From Thermodesulfobacterium geofontis OPF15 (lineage in GTDB: Bacteria; Desulfobacterota; Thermodesulfobacteria; Thermodesulfobacteriales; Thermodesulfobacteriaceae), in contig NC_015682.1 in NCBI RefSeq assembly GCF_000215975.1, positions 744,001 to 808,000 on the forward strand: a stretch of 64,000 nt of DNA, read 5' to 3'. Positions 48,683 through 57,136 of this stretch are shown piece after piece; the stretch's first letter is position 1; the number at the start of each line of letters is the position of its first letter. The position numbers and the translations under genes are program-made. The notes beneath the pieces are model-generated. The model had not been told where the DNA came from. It searched no databases and worked only from the letters and a program-made list of their open reading frames with translations.

Positions 48683-49825
48683 TTACTTACATTTATTTCT
48701 AGTCATTAATTGATAACTATCAATAACAGGTTTAACTATTAATTCTTTAACTACACTTCCATCAGAAATACTATGAATCTTTATGCTTCCATCAGTATAT
48801 CCTACAATAATAAATCCACCGTTTGTAACTAATAATGAAGTTGCTTGGTCGAAGTGAAATTTCTTCTCTTTAGTTAAACAATTATCCGTGATATTGAATA
48901 TCGAAACATAAAAATGTTCTGCAAATATGTTTTTTTTGTCTTGTTCAGAATGAATAATCGCTATATCCCCGTTTTTTAGAATCACTTTATTAGCCATATT
49001 ATTATGAAAAATATCACAAACTTTTTTGCCAGTATTTATATCAAATAATCTCAAATTTTGCCCTTTATCTAAATAAAGATATTTTCTATTAATGTCTAGC
49101 ACTGCCCAAATAATATCCCATGGTTCTCTCTCGTCTATTTGGAATTCTGTTACGGGATTTAATGTTTCTTTGTCATACAACATTACCAAAAGTTTTTCTT
49201 TACCGTGATCTGATAAATCCTTACGACTAATTCTTTTAAAGTGACCAATATATAAACCAAGATCATATAAATGTAAATCAATTTTGTCGTATAGTTCATC
49301 ATCTATTAAAGAAAAATCAGGGAGTTTAACCTCAGAGCCATTTTCTAAATTAATGATACGTACACGATTACTTATATCCCCAAAAACTCCTTCTAATAAG
49401 TATGTTCTATTGTTTGAAATTTTTCTTATTCTTCCATCTACCTTTATTTTGGTTAAAGTTTCAAGAGTTTCTATCTTTTTACCAAAAATACTGTATATTT
49501 CTATGGGTCCATTATATGGTTTTATAACTAATAAAGAATTTTTTATAAAGAACATATCTTCTGTAAGATGATTAGTTATAATAATCGATACTTGACGCCC
49601 ACTTTGTATGTCCCATATTCTTATCTTTCTTCTCATAGCATCTACCGAAGCTAAAAATCTTTCACTATCATCAATTGCAAGAAAGTGTGCAGCCTCACAA
49701 ATTTTATTCCAATTTTCTGCATATCCTGATTGTGCAAAGTCATTTGGTTTTTCTGACGCTTTTACAGGTGAGAAATAAAAAAATATTAGAAATAATCCAA
49801 TCAAGGCTCTACATCTTTTAATCAT
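48683..49825 (-). CDS. Exported WD40-like beta-propeller protein
   Basis: 380 aa. Signal segment RALIGLFLIFFYFSPVKA, nearly the same as that of the next gene. The mature part has propeller-blade-like repeats: FLASVDAMRRKIRIWDIQSGRQVS, KYLYLDKGQNLRLFDINTGKKVC and GFIIVGYTDGSIKIHSISDGSVVKEL. These match the [LI]xxxDxxxxxxWD/FD pattern, so a propeller is likely; the repeats are divergent. Probably a periplasmic or surface binding scaffold. Start ATG 49825 with AGGTTAAAT upstream, 20 bases from the previous gene. Confidence 0.6.
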   Translation of the reverse strand: MIKRCRALIGLFLIFFYFSPVKASEKPNDFAQSGYAENWNKICEAAHFLAIDDSERFLASVDAMRRKIRIWDIQSGRQVSIIITNHLTEDMFFIKNSLLVIKPYNGPIEIYSIFGKKIETLETLTKIKVDGRIRKISNNRTYLLEGVFGDISNRVRIINLENGSEVKLPDFSLIDDELYDKIDLHLYDLGLYIGHFKRISRKDLSDHGKEKLLVMLYDKETLNPVTEFQIDEREPWDIIWAVLDINRKYLYLDKGQNLRLFDINTGKKVCDIFHNNMANKVILKNGDIAIIHSEQDKKNIFAEHFYVSIFNITDNCLTKEKKFHFDQATSLLVTNGGFIIVGYTDGSIKIHSISDGSVVKELIVKPVIDSYQLMTRNKCK

Positions 49826-49880
49826 ATTTAACCTCCAAAAGCTTTCTATTCTTCCACATCAGCTAAATATACATAATAAT
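49746..49880 (-). repeat. Duplicated leader cassette, copy 2
   Basis: Counterpart of 48532-48666. Here it holds the intact 3' end of the upstream gene, the AAAGCTTTTGGAGG block and the signal-peptide codons of the WD40-like gene, so this copy looks like the parent. Confidence 0.6.
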
Positions 49881-51888
49881 CAGGTATAAAACCAAAATAT
49901 TCCCTTTTATAAACTAAACATAAATTTGCTTTGTATGTTTTCCCTACTTTCATTTTTTCCAATACATCTTTCCTTATACCTGCTACATGATAAAAAGGTC
50001 CTGATCTTGTCATACCTTTAACTTTTAAAATATCTCCTGTTGAAATTATTTTATCTGCAATAATTTCAGTTTGTATAGCTTTGCAGGGATAAATAGGACC
50101 AAATGATAAATCTTTAGATTTAGATTCATACTCTTGAACATTTTCTGGTATTTGAAAATCTTCATCTTTTATTTGCTTAATCTTTTTTAGTTCATTTTCT
50201 AATTTTTTTACCTTTTCTTTTTCTCCTCTCTTTTTATATCTCTCTATTTCTTGCTGTATAGCATAAATAGTTGCATTTTTTACATCTCGTCTTATCTCTG
50301 TTATCATTTCTTGAATTACACCAAGAATAAATTTTCCTTGTTCTCCTTCAATTGGTTCTTCTTGAATTGTTTTAACTTTTCCTACTGTAAAATAGGGGTC
50401 ATCCTTAGTAAAAGGCATTACAGGATTTTCAATTTTTAAAGTATAAGGCATTTGAATATTAAAATCTCTTTTCAAATCATACTCAATAACCGCTCCATCG
50501 GGAATAAAGGCTTTACAATTGTCTGGTTTTTCTCTTATAAAAGTTATTTTATAATCTGGAACTCTTGAATCTATTCTTGATGATTTTTTAACAACAGCTT
50601 TAATTGAGTTTTTATCAGTGCAACCGTTAGCATTTACTTTTATTTTGATTTTGTGATCTTCAATATTTAAAGAACGTAAAACTAATATGCCTTCTTCTGT
50701 TGGGGAAAAAGAGTATTTTACTGATTTTATATCAGACTTATCTGAAGTCTCTAAAATTCCTCCCCATTCTACTGCGGTAAATCCTTTTCTTATAGGTGTT
50801 TTAATTTGAGGTTCTATTAATTTTTCTTTACTATAGTAAGTACCCTCAAAATAAAAGATTACCCTAATAAAAGTATCTGGTTTTGGGTTTATTTTAACTG
50901 TTATATTTTCATCTAAAAATTCTTCACTTAGTAATCTAATTTTATAATAAGGATATCCTTTTAGTTCACCAAGCCAATATTCTTTAAAGTCTTTTATTTC
51001 TTTTTTATTAAGTCCTAATTTAGGAAGATTTACATCAAACCATTTTTCCAAATCTGTGGTTTTAACTATCCAACCTTCTTTTGGTAAATCAACTGAATTT
51101 TCTAATGCTACTTCGTAGAAAAGATACGGATATTTATTATCTATCAACCCATTTGGATTAGCTACAACTAACCATTTATCTTTGTATTCTGGAATAGTTT
51201 TTGTAATCTGTCCTTTTGGTTTCAAAATTACTTCTACTTTTTCAGTTTTATTTGGATAAAGATAAAGAGCCGGTTTTTTTAAAATGTGTGGAGGATGTTC
51301 TTCTAAAAGAAAACTTTCTAAGCAGGTTAATAATTTCATTTCTTTATTTTTATCTCTTGCTAAAGTAAAGCAAAGTGTTTTTTGCTCAGTTGGGCAACAA
51401 GAAGGGTCAGTTTCTTTATAAGTAAGAAGTGATAAATATATGGAGTCTCTCTCTATATCATTAAAAGAAACAAATCCTGGCTCAAACCTTAAATCTTTTA
51501 TTATAACTCTATCTCCAAGCTCAATTGAATTAGTTTGAACGATTTTATCATCTTCTTTTACAAGAGCTGTTATTTCAAAAAACACGCCACTTCCACCAAA
51601 ATTTTCGGAAAGTATAACTATGGCAAATGGTGGCAAGAATTTGGGTTTAAATATGCCGTATTTTTCTATCTTTACACTGAGATAATTTTTCATATCCTCT
51701 TCGTTACCAGGTCTTAATGGAGTTTTATATTCTCCATTCTTCAATGTGACTGTTTGCTTTGAATACTTTAAATGATATGTAAAGTTTTGAACGATCTCTT
51801 CATTTAGATTATTAGAATCTTCTAAGGCTATAGCTGGTTGTATCATAAGTAAAAAAATCCACATAATTATATATTTAAAAGCTTTCAT
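49846..51888 (-). CDS. Exported modular protein, KPALYLYP-type (paralogue 1)
   Basis: 680 aa with signal peptide (YIIMWIFLLMIQPAIA). Residues about 35-170 form a domain with ILSENFGGSGVFFEITALV, SIELGDRVIIKDLRFEPGFVSF and DPSCCPTEQ, a pattern I associate with LppP/LprE-like lipoprotein domains. Residues about 205-390 begin KKPALYLYPNKTEKVEV and include WLVVANPNGLIDNKYPYLFYEVAL and FTAVEWGGIL, a motif seen in uncharacterised secreted proteins. The first 390 residues match the gene at 55491 closely. The C-terminal 290 residues differ: a basic coiled coil (AIQQEIERYKKRGEKEKVKKLENELKKI) and a final domain ending IPDYYVYLADVEE. Binding site GGAGGG overlaps the end of the upstream gene. Confidence 0.65.
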   Translation of the reverse strand: MKAFKYIIMWIFLLMIQPAIALEDSNNLNEEIVQNFTYHLKYSKQTVTLKNGEYKTPLRPGNEEDMKNYLSVKIEKYGIFKPKFLPPFAIVILSENFGGSGVFFEITALVKEDDKIVQTNSIELGDRVIIKDLRFEPGFVSFNDIERDSIYLSLLTYKETDPSCCPTEQKTLCFTLARDKNKEMKLLTCLESFLLEEHPPHILKKPALYLYPNKTEKVEVILKPKGQITKTIPEYKDKWLVVANPNGLIDNKYPYLFYEVALENSVDLPKEGWIVKTTDLEKWFDVNLPKLGLNKKEIKDFKEYWLGELKGYPYYKIRLLSEEFLDENITVKINPKPDTFIRVIFYFEGTYYSKEKLIEPQIKTPIRKGFTAVEWGGILETSDKSDIKSVKYSFSPTEEGILVLRSLNIEDHKIKIKVNANGCTDKNSIKAVVKKSSRIDSRVPDYKITFIREKPDNCKAFIPDGAVIEYDLKRDFNIQMPYTLKIENPVMPFTKDDPYFTVGKVKTIQEEPIEGEQGKFILGVIQEMITEIRRDVKNATIYAIQQEIERYKKRGEKEKVKKLENELKKIKQIKDEDFQIPENVQEYESKSKDLSFGPIYPCKAIQTEIIADKIISTGDILKVKGMTRSGPFYHVAGIRKDVLEKMKVGKTYKANLCLVYKREYFGFIPDYYVYLADVEE

Positions 51889-51890
51889 AA

Positions 51891-52205
51891 TTAACCCTCC
51901 TTATGAGTGGTTTTAAGTTTTATTCTTCTAATGTAAACATATATAACTATTTCTATCAGAAGCACTGCAATAGCACTTAATAAGAACAGAATAACGCTCC
52001 CTTCTAAAGATGAAATAATATTTTTTTGTATTAATAAGTTATTAACTAATTTAATTAGAAGTATTAAAGCTGGCAAAGATAAAATAGATAAAAGGAGATA
52101 AAAAATTTTCTTCCCCTTTATTTTTGCCGAATTTATAATTGCTAATAAATAGAATGCAAAAGAAGCAAGATAAATTATCACTCCTAATTCAGGTAATCCA
52201 AACAT
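51891..52205 (-). CDS. Small membrane protein, three predicted helices
   Basis: 104 aa, unrecognised. Hydrophobic segments: LGVIIYLASFAFYLLAII, IFYLLLSILSLPALILLI and GSVILFLLSAIAVLLIEIVIYVYI, followed by a basic tail (RRIKLKTTHKEG). It is the only cargo protein that looks like a pure inner-membrane protein. It sits 2 bases upstream of the 680-aa exported protein. Confidence 0.6.
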   Translation of the reverse strand: MFGLPELGVIIYLASFAFYLLAIINSAKIKGKKIFYLLLSILSLPALILLIKLVNNLLIQKNIISSLEGSVILFLLSAIAVLLIEIVIYVYIRRIKLKTTHKEG

Positions 52206-52235
52206 AATAACCTCCTTGTTAAGTTATTTTAAAAT

Positions 52236-52751
52236 TTAACTATACTCCAAAACATATTTAGTCTTATCCTTCTTTTTAAATATCTTCAGTAGTTCAAAGC
52301 CCTCGTATTTGATTAAACCACCGGGCGTATTAATATTAAGTTCTTCAACATTAAGTTTATCAGCAAATCTTTTCTCTGGACCTGTATAGCTACAGCATAT
52401 TTCAGCTACTTTTATTGATTCTCCCGGTGCTAAAGTAACCTCAAGCTCACATTTTTCTTTATCGTATTTGTATTTATCAGGTTGAAGGGTTCTGCACTCA
52501 CCACCTTCTTTACATATATAGATTTCTTTCTTAAATCCAATATACCAGCATGACTTCTTTTCTAATTCCTCCCATCTTTTTTCAACTTCTGGCGTTGGAG
52601 TAGACTGTTTTGGTTTTTCAATTTTTCTGTATTTAACTGCTATCGTTATTGGCATCTCGGACTTGTTTACAACATAAAAACTCGTTGTCCATGAACAGGA
52701 TAAAAGGAAAAGAGCAATGATAAATGTCATGGAAGTTATTAACCTTTTCAA
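52236..52751 (-). CDS. Predicted lipoprotein
   Basis: 171 aa. MTFIIALFLLSCSWTTS has a lipobox (LLSC, Cys19). The mature part is beta-rich with six further Cys in KKSCWYIGFKKEIYICKEGGECRTL, KEKCELEVTLAPGESIKVAEICCS. The start VVNKSEMPITIAVKYRKIEKP looks like a small beta-sandwich. No family recognised. Part of the exported operon, 30 bases upstream of the small membrane protein. Confidence 0.65.
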   Translation of the reverse strand: MKRLITSMTFIIALFLLSCSWTTSFYVVNKSEMPITIAVKYRKIEKPKQSTPTPEVEKRWEELEKKSCWYIGFKKEIYICKEGGECRTLQPDKYKYDKEKCELEVTLAPGESIKVAEICCSYTGPEKRFADKLNVEELNINTPGGLIKYEGFELLKIFKKKDKTKYVLEYS

Positions 52752-52793
52752 TCTTTCTTCCTCTAATACGTTACTATATTTTTCTCTTCTACC

Positions 52794-53021
52794 TTATCTA
52801 TCCTCACTGCATTTTGCTTCATACTTTACACAAGTCTTATATACTCCACATATTTGTTTACCAGGAAAAACCGGATCTGGCTGACAGAATCTCCTTTCCT
52901 CCCATTGTACACACACTTTTTCACATTTTTTAGTAGATTCTGACTGTTTATTTTCGTCTTCTGCCAAAGCAATACCACTCAATAATGGGAAAAAGGTAAA
53001 CATAACTACTAATTTTTTCAT
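52794..53021 (-). CDS. Small exported Cys-rich peptide
   Basis: 75 aa. Signal peptide KKLVVMFTFFPLLSGIALA, then an approximately 55-residue mature peptide with six Cys (KKCEKVCVQWEERRFCQPD, GKQICGVYKTCVKYEAKC). An even Cys number in a tiny exported protein points to three disulfides, as in bacteriocin-, inhibitor- or toxin-like knottins. Function not known. AGGAGG lies upstream of the ATG. It is the next gene after the serpin on the operon. Confidence 0.6.
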   Translation of the reverse strand: MKKLVVMFTFFPLLSGIALAEDENKQSESTKKCEKVCVQWEERRFCQPDPVFPGKQICGVYKTCVKYEAKCSEDR

Positions 53022-53058
53022 GACTATTTACCTCCTGCGTTTATTTTTAAAGATTATT

Positions 53059-54291
53059 CTACTCCTTATTGGGGTCCATAACTCTTCCCATAAACAAAAT
53101 AGAGCTCGCCTCTTTATCACGTACCAAAAAGATAAAAGGATGGTCGGCTTTAAATATTACTGGTTTTTCAATAATTGGTGCTGATTTTGTAAATATTATT
53201 ACAGCGGTAGCTGCTGCAGCTTCTGTTCCCTCTTCATTTACATCTACAAATGCTTTGTGAATAACTTTACTTATATAAAGATCATTTTTTCGACCATTAA
53301 TCCCTGAAAAGTCAGCTTTATTTTCGTCAAAAGCATCTTCCATACCCATCTTAGACAAATCTTCACTTAAGTCAAACCTTTGTGTAAATTTAAATCTTGG
53401 AATATATGCTTTAACTTCCTTTTCCGTAGCACTTTTCAACCACTCTTGTAATTTCTTTTCATCCATCATATTTTCAACTGTTTTAAACTTTCCTACTTTT
53501 GGTAAGATTATAACCATTGAAATTTTATTACCTTTATAAGGTATCTCCAATAATTGAAGATCGTCGTTTTCGTAATAATTAAACCTGTTTTCCTGGAACA
53601 TCATTTTAACCTTAGTTTTTTGGCCATTTATTAAATAAAAATCTTCATCCCTCGTAGCCGTCTTATCAAATTCTGTTAGCCACTTTCCTTTAAAATAAAT
53701 AGCATTTGTAAGCACCAATCTTGTAAGTTTTGTTATATCTCCTGGATTTAATATATCTTTAATCTTTTCTTTTGTTTCTCTTGAAACCCAATCATTAATT
53801 TTTATTCGTGCACCTTCAGGATTTGTTTTATAATCTACTTCGTTAAATCCACCTTTATAATATTTTTCCATTATATTTAAAAATGCCTGAAGACACTTAT
53901 AATCCTTTTGCAACCATAAAGCATTAGCAATACTGAGTTCATAATCCTTATTAGATTTTAAATTTTCAATTAGCTTAGAGTAAGCTGGATGAAGACGATC
54001 TTGTGGAAGAGTAAAGTTTAATACATTAGCCATCTGCTTTTCCGTATTCCCCCTTGCTCCAGCATAGGTCATTGCAAGAGCAATTGATATACTAGCAGGT
54101 GAATAAAAGAGGTTCTCTTCTTTATTTTTATCTTTTTCTTTATTTTTATCTTTTAGTTTTTTATATAAATCAAAACTAAACTTGTTTATACCCTGTGATA
54201 CAACTTTTAAATCGTTGTCTGTATCTGCCATAGCTATATTACAAAAGAACATTACTAAGACCATTAAAAATACGTTAACTAACTTTTTCAT
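53059..54291 (-). CDS. Exported serpin (serine protease inhibitor) with inhibitory-type hinge
   Basis: 410 aa, full serpin fold. Signal peptide VNVFLMVLVMFFCNIAMA. Conserved segments: NLFYSPASISIALAMTYAGARGNTEKQM, LTNAIYFKGKW, DLYISKVIHKAFVDVNEEGTEAAAAT and FKADHPFIFLVRDKEASSILFMGRV. The hinge E-E-G-T-E-A-A-A-A (Gly355 as P15) has the small residues required for loop insertion, so it should inhibit. Counting 15 residues places P1 at Lys369 with Ser370 as P1', which predicts trypsin-like targets. A KDKNKE repeat is inserted near residue 50. Bacterial serpins are patchy and often transferred. Confidence 0.93.
   Translation of the reverse strand: MKKLVNVFLMVLVMFFCNIAMADTDNDLKVVSQGINKFSFDLYKKLKDKNKEKDKNKEENLFYSPASISIALAMTYAGARGNTEKQMANVLNFTLPQDRLHPAYSKLIENLKSNKDYELSIANALWLQKDYKCLQAFLNIMEKYYKGGFNEVDYKTNPEGARIKINDWVSRETKEKIKDILNPGDITKLTRLVLTNAIYFKGKWLTEFDKTATRDEDFYLINGQKTKVKMMFQENRFNYYENDDLQLLEIPYKGNKISMVIILPKVGKFKTVENMMDEKKLQEWLKSATEKEVKAYIPRFKFTQRFDLSEDLSKMGMEDAFDENKADFSGINGRKNDLYISKVIHKAFVDVNEEGTEAAAATAVIIFTKSAPIIEKPVIFKADHPFIFLVRDKEASSILFMGRVMDPNKE
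54119..54154 (-). repeat. 18-bp tandem repeat in the serpin gene
   Basis: Two exact 18-base copies (54119-54136 and 54137-54154) encode a repeated Lys/Asp/Asn/Glu hexapeptide in the loop before NLFYSP. It is in frame, so it is a recent slippage or duplication product that adds six charged residues. Confidence 0.75.
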
Positions 54292-54319
54292 AGCTAAACC
54301 TCCTAATTTTTAATTGGGT

Positions 54320-54348
54320 ATTAATAAATGATCAAGCTCCGGTTGCAA
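54320..54348 (-). promoter_or_regulatory. Possible promoter upstream of the serpin gene
   Basis: On the minus strand TTGCAA (54348-54343), 17 bases, ATTAAT (54325-54320), inside the widest gap of the cargo operon (160 bases). It would let the serpin and following genes be transcribed separately from the genes upstream. Confidence 0.35.
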
Positions 54349-54451
54349 TTTTAACATTATTGTTATCCATACCATAAAAGCCAATATTTCTAAAGGTATT
54401 TCATGACTTAGAAAACATTCTCTTTTTCTGTGAAATAATCACATATTAAAG

Positions 54452-55174
54452 CTATTCGCATAAATAATCTACGCTTGCTGATACTTCTATCGTTTTTTCA
54501 TCCCTCTTAGGTTCAGGAGCTTCAATATCAGAAGCTTGAGTGCTTTTTAACATCGTAGTCCGAAAAACAATAGGAATATAACGCTCTGTAGAGAAACTAA
54601 TAGAAGTAATACGACAAGTTTTACCTAACTTCTCAGTTAAGGCTTCTCTAAAGTCTTGAGCCTTTTCGATTAATTCTAATTTGATTTCATTCTGCACCTT
54701 ATCTGTTAATTTCTGAGAAGCAATCCATACAGGTTCCGAAACTTCAAAAGTTAAGCTGGGATAGGTTTCTGTTATTTTATTTAAAGTCTCATAAAGCTCG
54801 TTCTGTTCTTTATAATCTTTTAGCTCAAAGTTATAGGAGATATAACCGTTAACCCCCTCACATACTTGTCCTTTCCTTGTCCACCAACAATTTTGTTCTA
54901 TCCTGTAATTACCACCTTTATAATTCAATCCCAGTTTTCTAATCCTTTTATCCACATCTCCAAGAATATTAATCGCATCTATTTCTTTATCAGTCTTAAT
55001 CTTAATATTAACCCTAAGGCTTAGAATATCAGGCTGAAGCTCTCTTTTATGCTCAAGAACTATACTAACTCTAGTAACTTTTTTAGAATCAACATTTGTT
55101 TCGCTTAGAGTTTTACTAACATTAAACAAAGATAATAAACCAATACCAAGACTAATAAGGGCTGTTTTTTTCAT
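54452..55174 (-). CDS. SIMPL-domain (DUF541) exported protein
   Basis: 240 aa with a signal segment (ALISLGIGLLSLFNVSKTLS). The mature part fits DUF541/SIMPL (like E. coli YggE): REALTEKLGKTCRITSISFSTER near the end of the domain and a final EKTIEVSASVDYLCE beta-strand. It contains four to five Cys (NCWWTRKGQVCEG, CRITS, LCE), more than usual. Its role in the family is poorly defined, with links to oxidative and envelope stress. AGGAGG precedes the ATG; the serpin follows 160 bases on. Confidence 0.75.
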   Translation of the reverse strand: MKKTALISLGIGLLSLFNVSKTLSETNVDSKKVTRVSIVLEHKRELQPDILSLRVNIKIKTDKEIDAINILGDVDKRIRKLGLNYKGGNYRIEQNCWWTRKGQVCEGVNGYISYNFELKDYKEQNELYETLNKITETYPSLTFEVSEPVWIASQKLTDKVQNEIKLELIEKAQDFREALTEKLGKTCRITSISFSTERYIPIVFRTTMLKSTQASDIEAPEPKRDEKTIEVSASVDYLCE

Positions 55175-55252
55175 AATTTACCTCCTAATTATAGAATTAG
55201 ATACAACATATTTTCAAAATGTTAATTATTCTCTACTACTATCCTCTAATAC

Positions 55253-55477
55253 CTATGGCTCCATTTTTTTGATATTAAAATGTGGTTTTTCTAATTCTTT
55301 TATTTTATCTTCAATTTTCTGAATAACATTTTTATATTTGTTCTTCTCAGATGATGTAGTGCTATAAGAAGAACTGGAAGATGAAGAATTGGATGATGAA
55401 CTATTAGCAAAACTCAAATTACAAGATACAACTATCACGAAAAAAGAAGTTAAACTAACTAATAATAGCTTTTTCAT
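55253..55477 (-). CDS. Small exported Ser-rich protein
   Basis: 74 aa: signal segment LLLVSLTSFFVIVVSCNLSFA, with a possible lipobox (VVSC) or normal cleavage after SFA. Then comes a run rich in Ser (SSSSNSSSSSSSY) and a short charged helix (NKYKNVIQKIEDKIKELEKPHF). Function unknown. The Ser tract could be a linker that extends the helix from the membrane. The binding site is weak. Confidence 0.5.
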   Translation of the reverse strand: MKKLLLVSLTSFFVIVVSCNLSFANSSSSNSSSSSSSYSTTSSEKNKYKNVIQKIEDKIKELEKPHFNIKKMEP

Positions 55478-55490
55478 GACTCAACTTCTT

Positions 55491-57086
55491 TTAGTTATGT
55501 TTTTGATCTGAAGTGCTCAAATTAATTGTCCCTCGTTCCACTTCAATTGGAGGTCCATTTTGTATACGGAAAAAAATACGAACACCTACTCCAGGTAAGT
55601 GTTTCTCAACTTCAATAACAGAGGTCTCTTCCTTCAAATCTTGAATTTTATCTTCAACATAAAATTTTTCTGAAAGAACGGTAGCCGAAGCTTTGCCTTT
55701 AAGTAAATTAATAACAAATTCTTTATTCTTAGGTTCAAACATCGTATCCTTTTCAACCATAAAACAAGAACCAGGTTCTAAAAGCATTGAAACACGACCA
55801 TCAACAAGAAGGCTCGTCAGTGGTTCAGTTTTAGCACAATAAACCTTTTGAGAAGTTAATAAACGTGAATAAATATTCGATGGATCTATTTTTAGTTCAA
55901 TAAATGGCTTAATATCTGAATTATTCCCTTCATTTATTAATATGCCTCCCCACTCAACCACGGTAAATCCTTTTCTTCTGGGAGTTTTAATGATAGGCTC
56001 TGTTATTTTTTCTTCTTGTTTAATACCCTCAAAAGCTAAAACAACTCTAATCATTTTATTTGGATTTGGCTTAATCCGAATAGCTAAGTTATCATTCAAA
56101 AATTTTTGGCTTAATACTTTTATCTTAAAATATGGATAACCTTTTAATTCTTTTAACCAATAATCTTTAAAATCTTTAATTTCCTTTTCTTTTAAACCTA
56201 ATTTAGATAATGTTTTATCAAACCATTGGTTTAGTTCTTCTGTTTTAACTACCCATCCTTCTTTTGGTAAATCTAAAGGACTATTTAAAGCTACCTCATA
56301 AAATAAATACTCATACTTATTATCTATAATTCCTTTCGGATTGGCTCTAACCAACCAAATACCATTATAAGAAGGAATTGTTTTTGTGAGCCACCCTTTA
56401 GGCTTTAGATAAATTTCAATTTGTCTAGTCTTTGTAGGATAAAGATAAAGAGCTGGCTTTTTTACAACTGGTAAAGGATGTTTTTCTTCAGCTTCTTCGC
56501 AGGTTAATAATTTTATTTCTTTATTTTTGTCTCTTACTAAAGTAAAGCAAAGTATTTCTTGTTTGGTTGGGCAACAAGAGGGGTCATTTTCTTTGTGGGT
56601 AAGAAGTGTTAAATATATAGAGTCTCTCTCCCTATCTCGAAAAGTAACAAATCCTGGCTGAAATTTTAAATCATTTATTATAACTCTATCTCCAAGTTCA
56701 ATTGAATTAGTTTGTATGATTTTGCCATTTTCATTCACAAGAGCTGTTATTTCAAAGAATATGCCACTTCCACCAAAATTTTCGGAAAGTATAACTATAG
56801 CACAAGAGATTTTTCTATTTAATTCATTCAATGTAAAAATATTATATTTTTCTATTTTTACCTTAAGATAGTTTTTAATATCCTTCTCATTACCAGGTAT
56901 TAATGAAGATTCATATTTACCATCTTTTAATGTGACTGCTTTTTCGGAATATTTTAAACGGTAAGAAAAATTCATTATAGTTTTTTCATTTAAAAAATCG
57001 AATTTTTCTGAATTTTCTGAAGCTATAGCTAATGATACTATAAACGAAAAAATAAAAGGAATTAATAAATTAGCTAATTTTTTCAT
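55491..57086 (-). CDS. Exported modular protein, KPALYLYP-type (paralogue 2) with possible FecR-like C-terminus
   Basis: 531 aa. Residues 1-385 parallel the gene at 49846 almost line by line: signal peptide, ILSENFGGSGIFFEITALV, ELGDRVIINDLKFQPGFVTF, DPSCCPTKQ, KKPALYLYPTKTRQIEI, FTVVEWGGIL. Nucleotide identity is also high in parts, so the duplication is fairly recent. The C-terminal 145 residues are unrelated to paralogue 1 and look like a FecR-type domain (VDGRVSMLLEPGSCFMVEK, FVINLLKGKASATVLSEKF), a tentative call. No clear Shine-Dalgarno. Confidence 0.65.
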   Translation of the reverse strand: MKKLANLLIPFIFSFIVSLAIASENSEKFDFLNEKTIMNFSYRLKYSEKAVTLKDGKYESSLIPGNEKDIKNYLKVKIEKYNIFTLNELNRKISCAIVILSENFGGSGIFFEITALVNENGKIIQTNSIELGDRVIINDLKFQPGFVTFRDRERDSIYLTLLTHKENDPSCCPTKQEILCFTLVRDKNKEIKLLTCEEAEEKHPLPVVKKPALYLYPTKTRQIEIYLKPKGWLTKTIPSYNGIWLVRANPKGIIDNKYEYLFYEVALNSPLDLPKEGWVVKTEELNQWFDKTLSKLGLKEKEIKDFKDYWLKELKGYPYFKIKVLSQKFLNDNLAIRIKPNPNKMIRVVLAFEGIKQEEKITEPIIKTPRRKGFTVVEWGGILINEGNNSDIKPFIELKIDPSNIYSRLLTSQKVYCAKTEPLTSLLVDGRVSMLLEPGSCFMVEKDTMFEPKNKEFVINLLKGKASATVLSEKFYVEDKIQDLKEETSVIEVEKHLPGVGVRIFFRIQNGPPIEVERGTINLSTSDQKHN

Positions 57087-57136
57087 AATTGAATCTTCAT
57101 ATTTCGTTTTATTTTTAGTAAATTTAATTTTTCACG

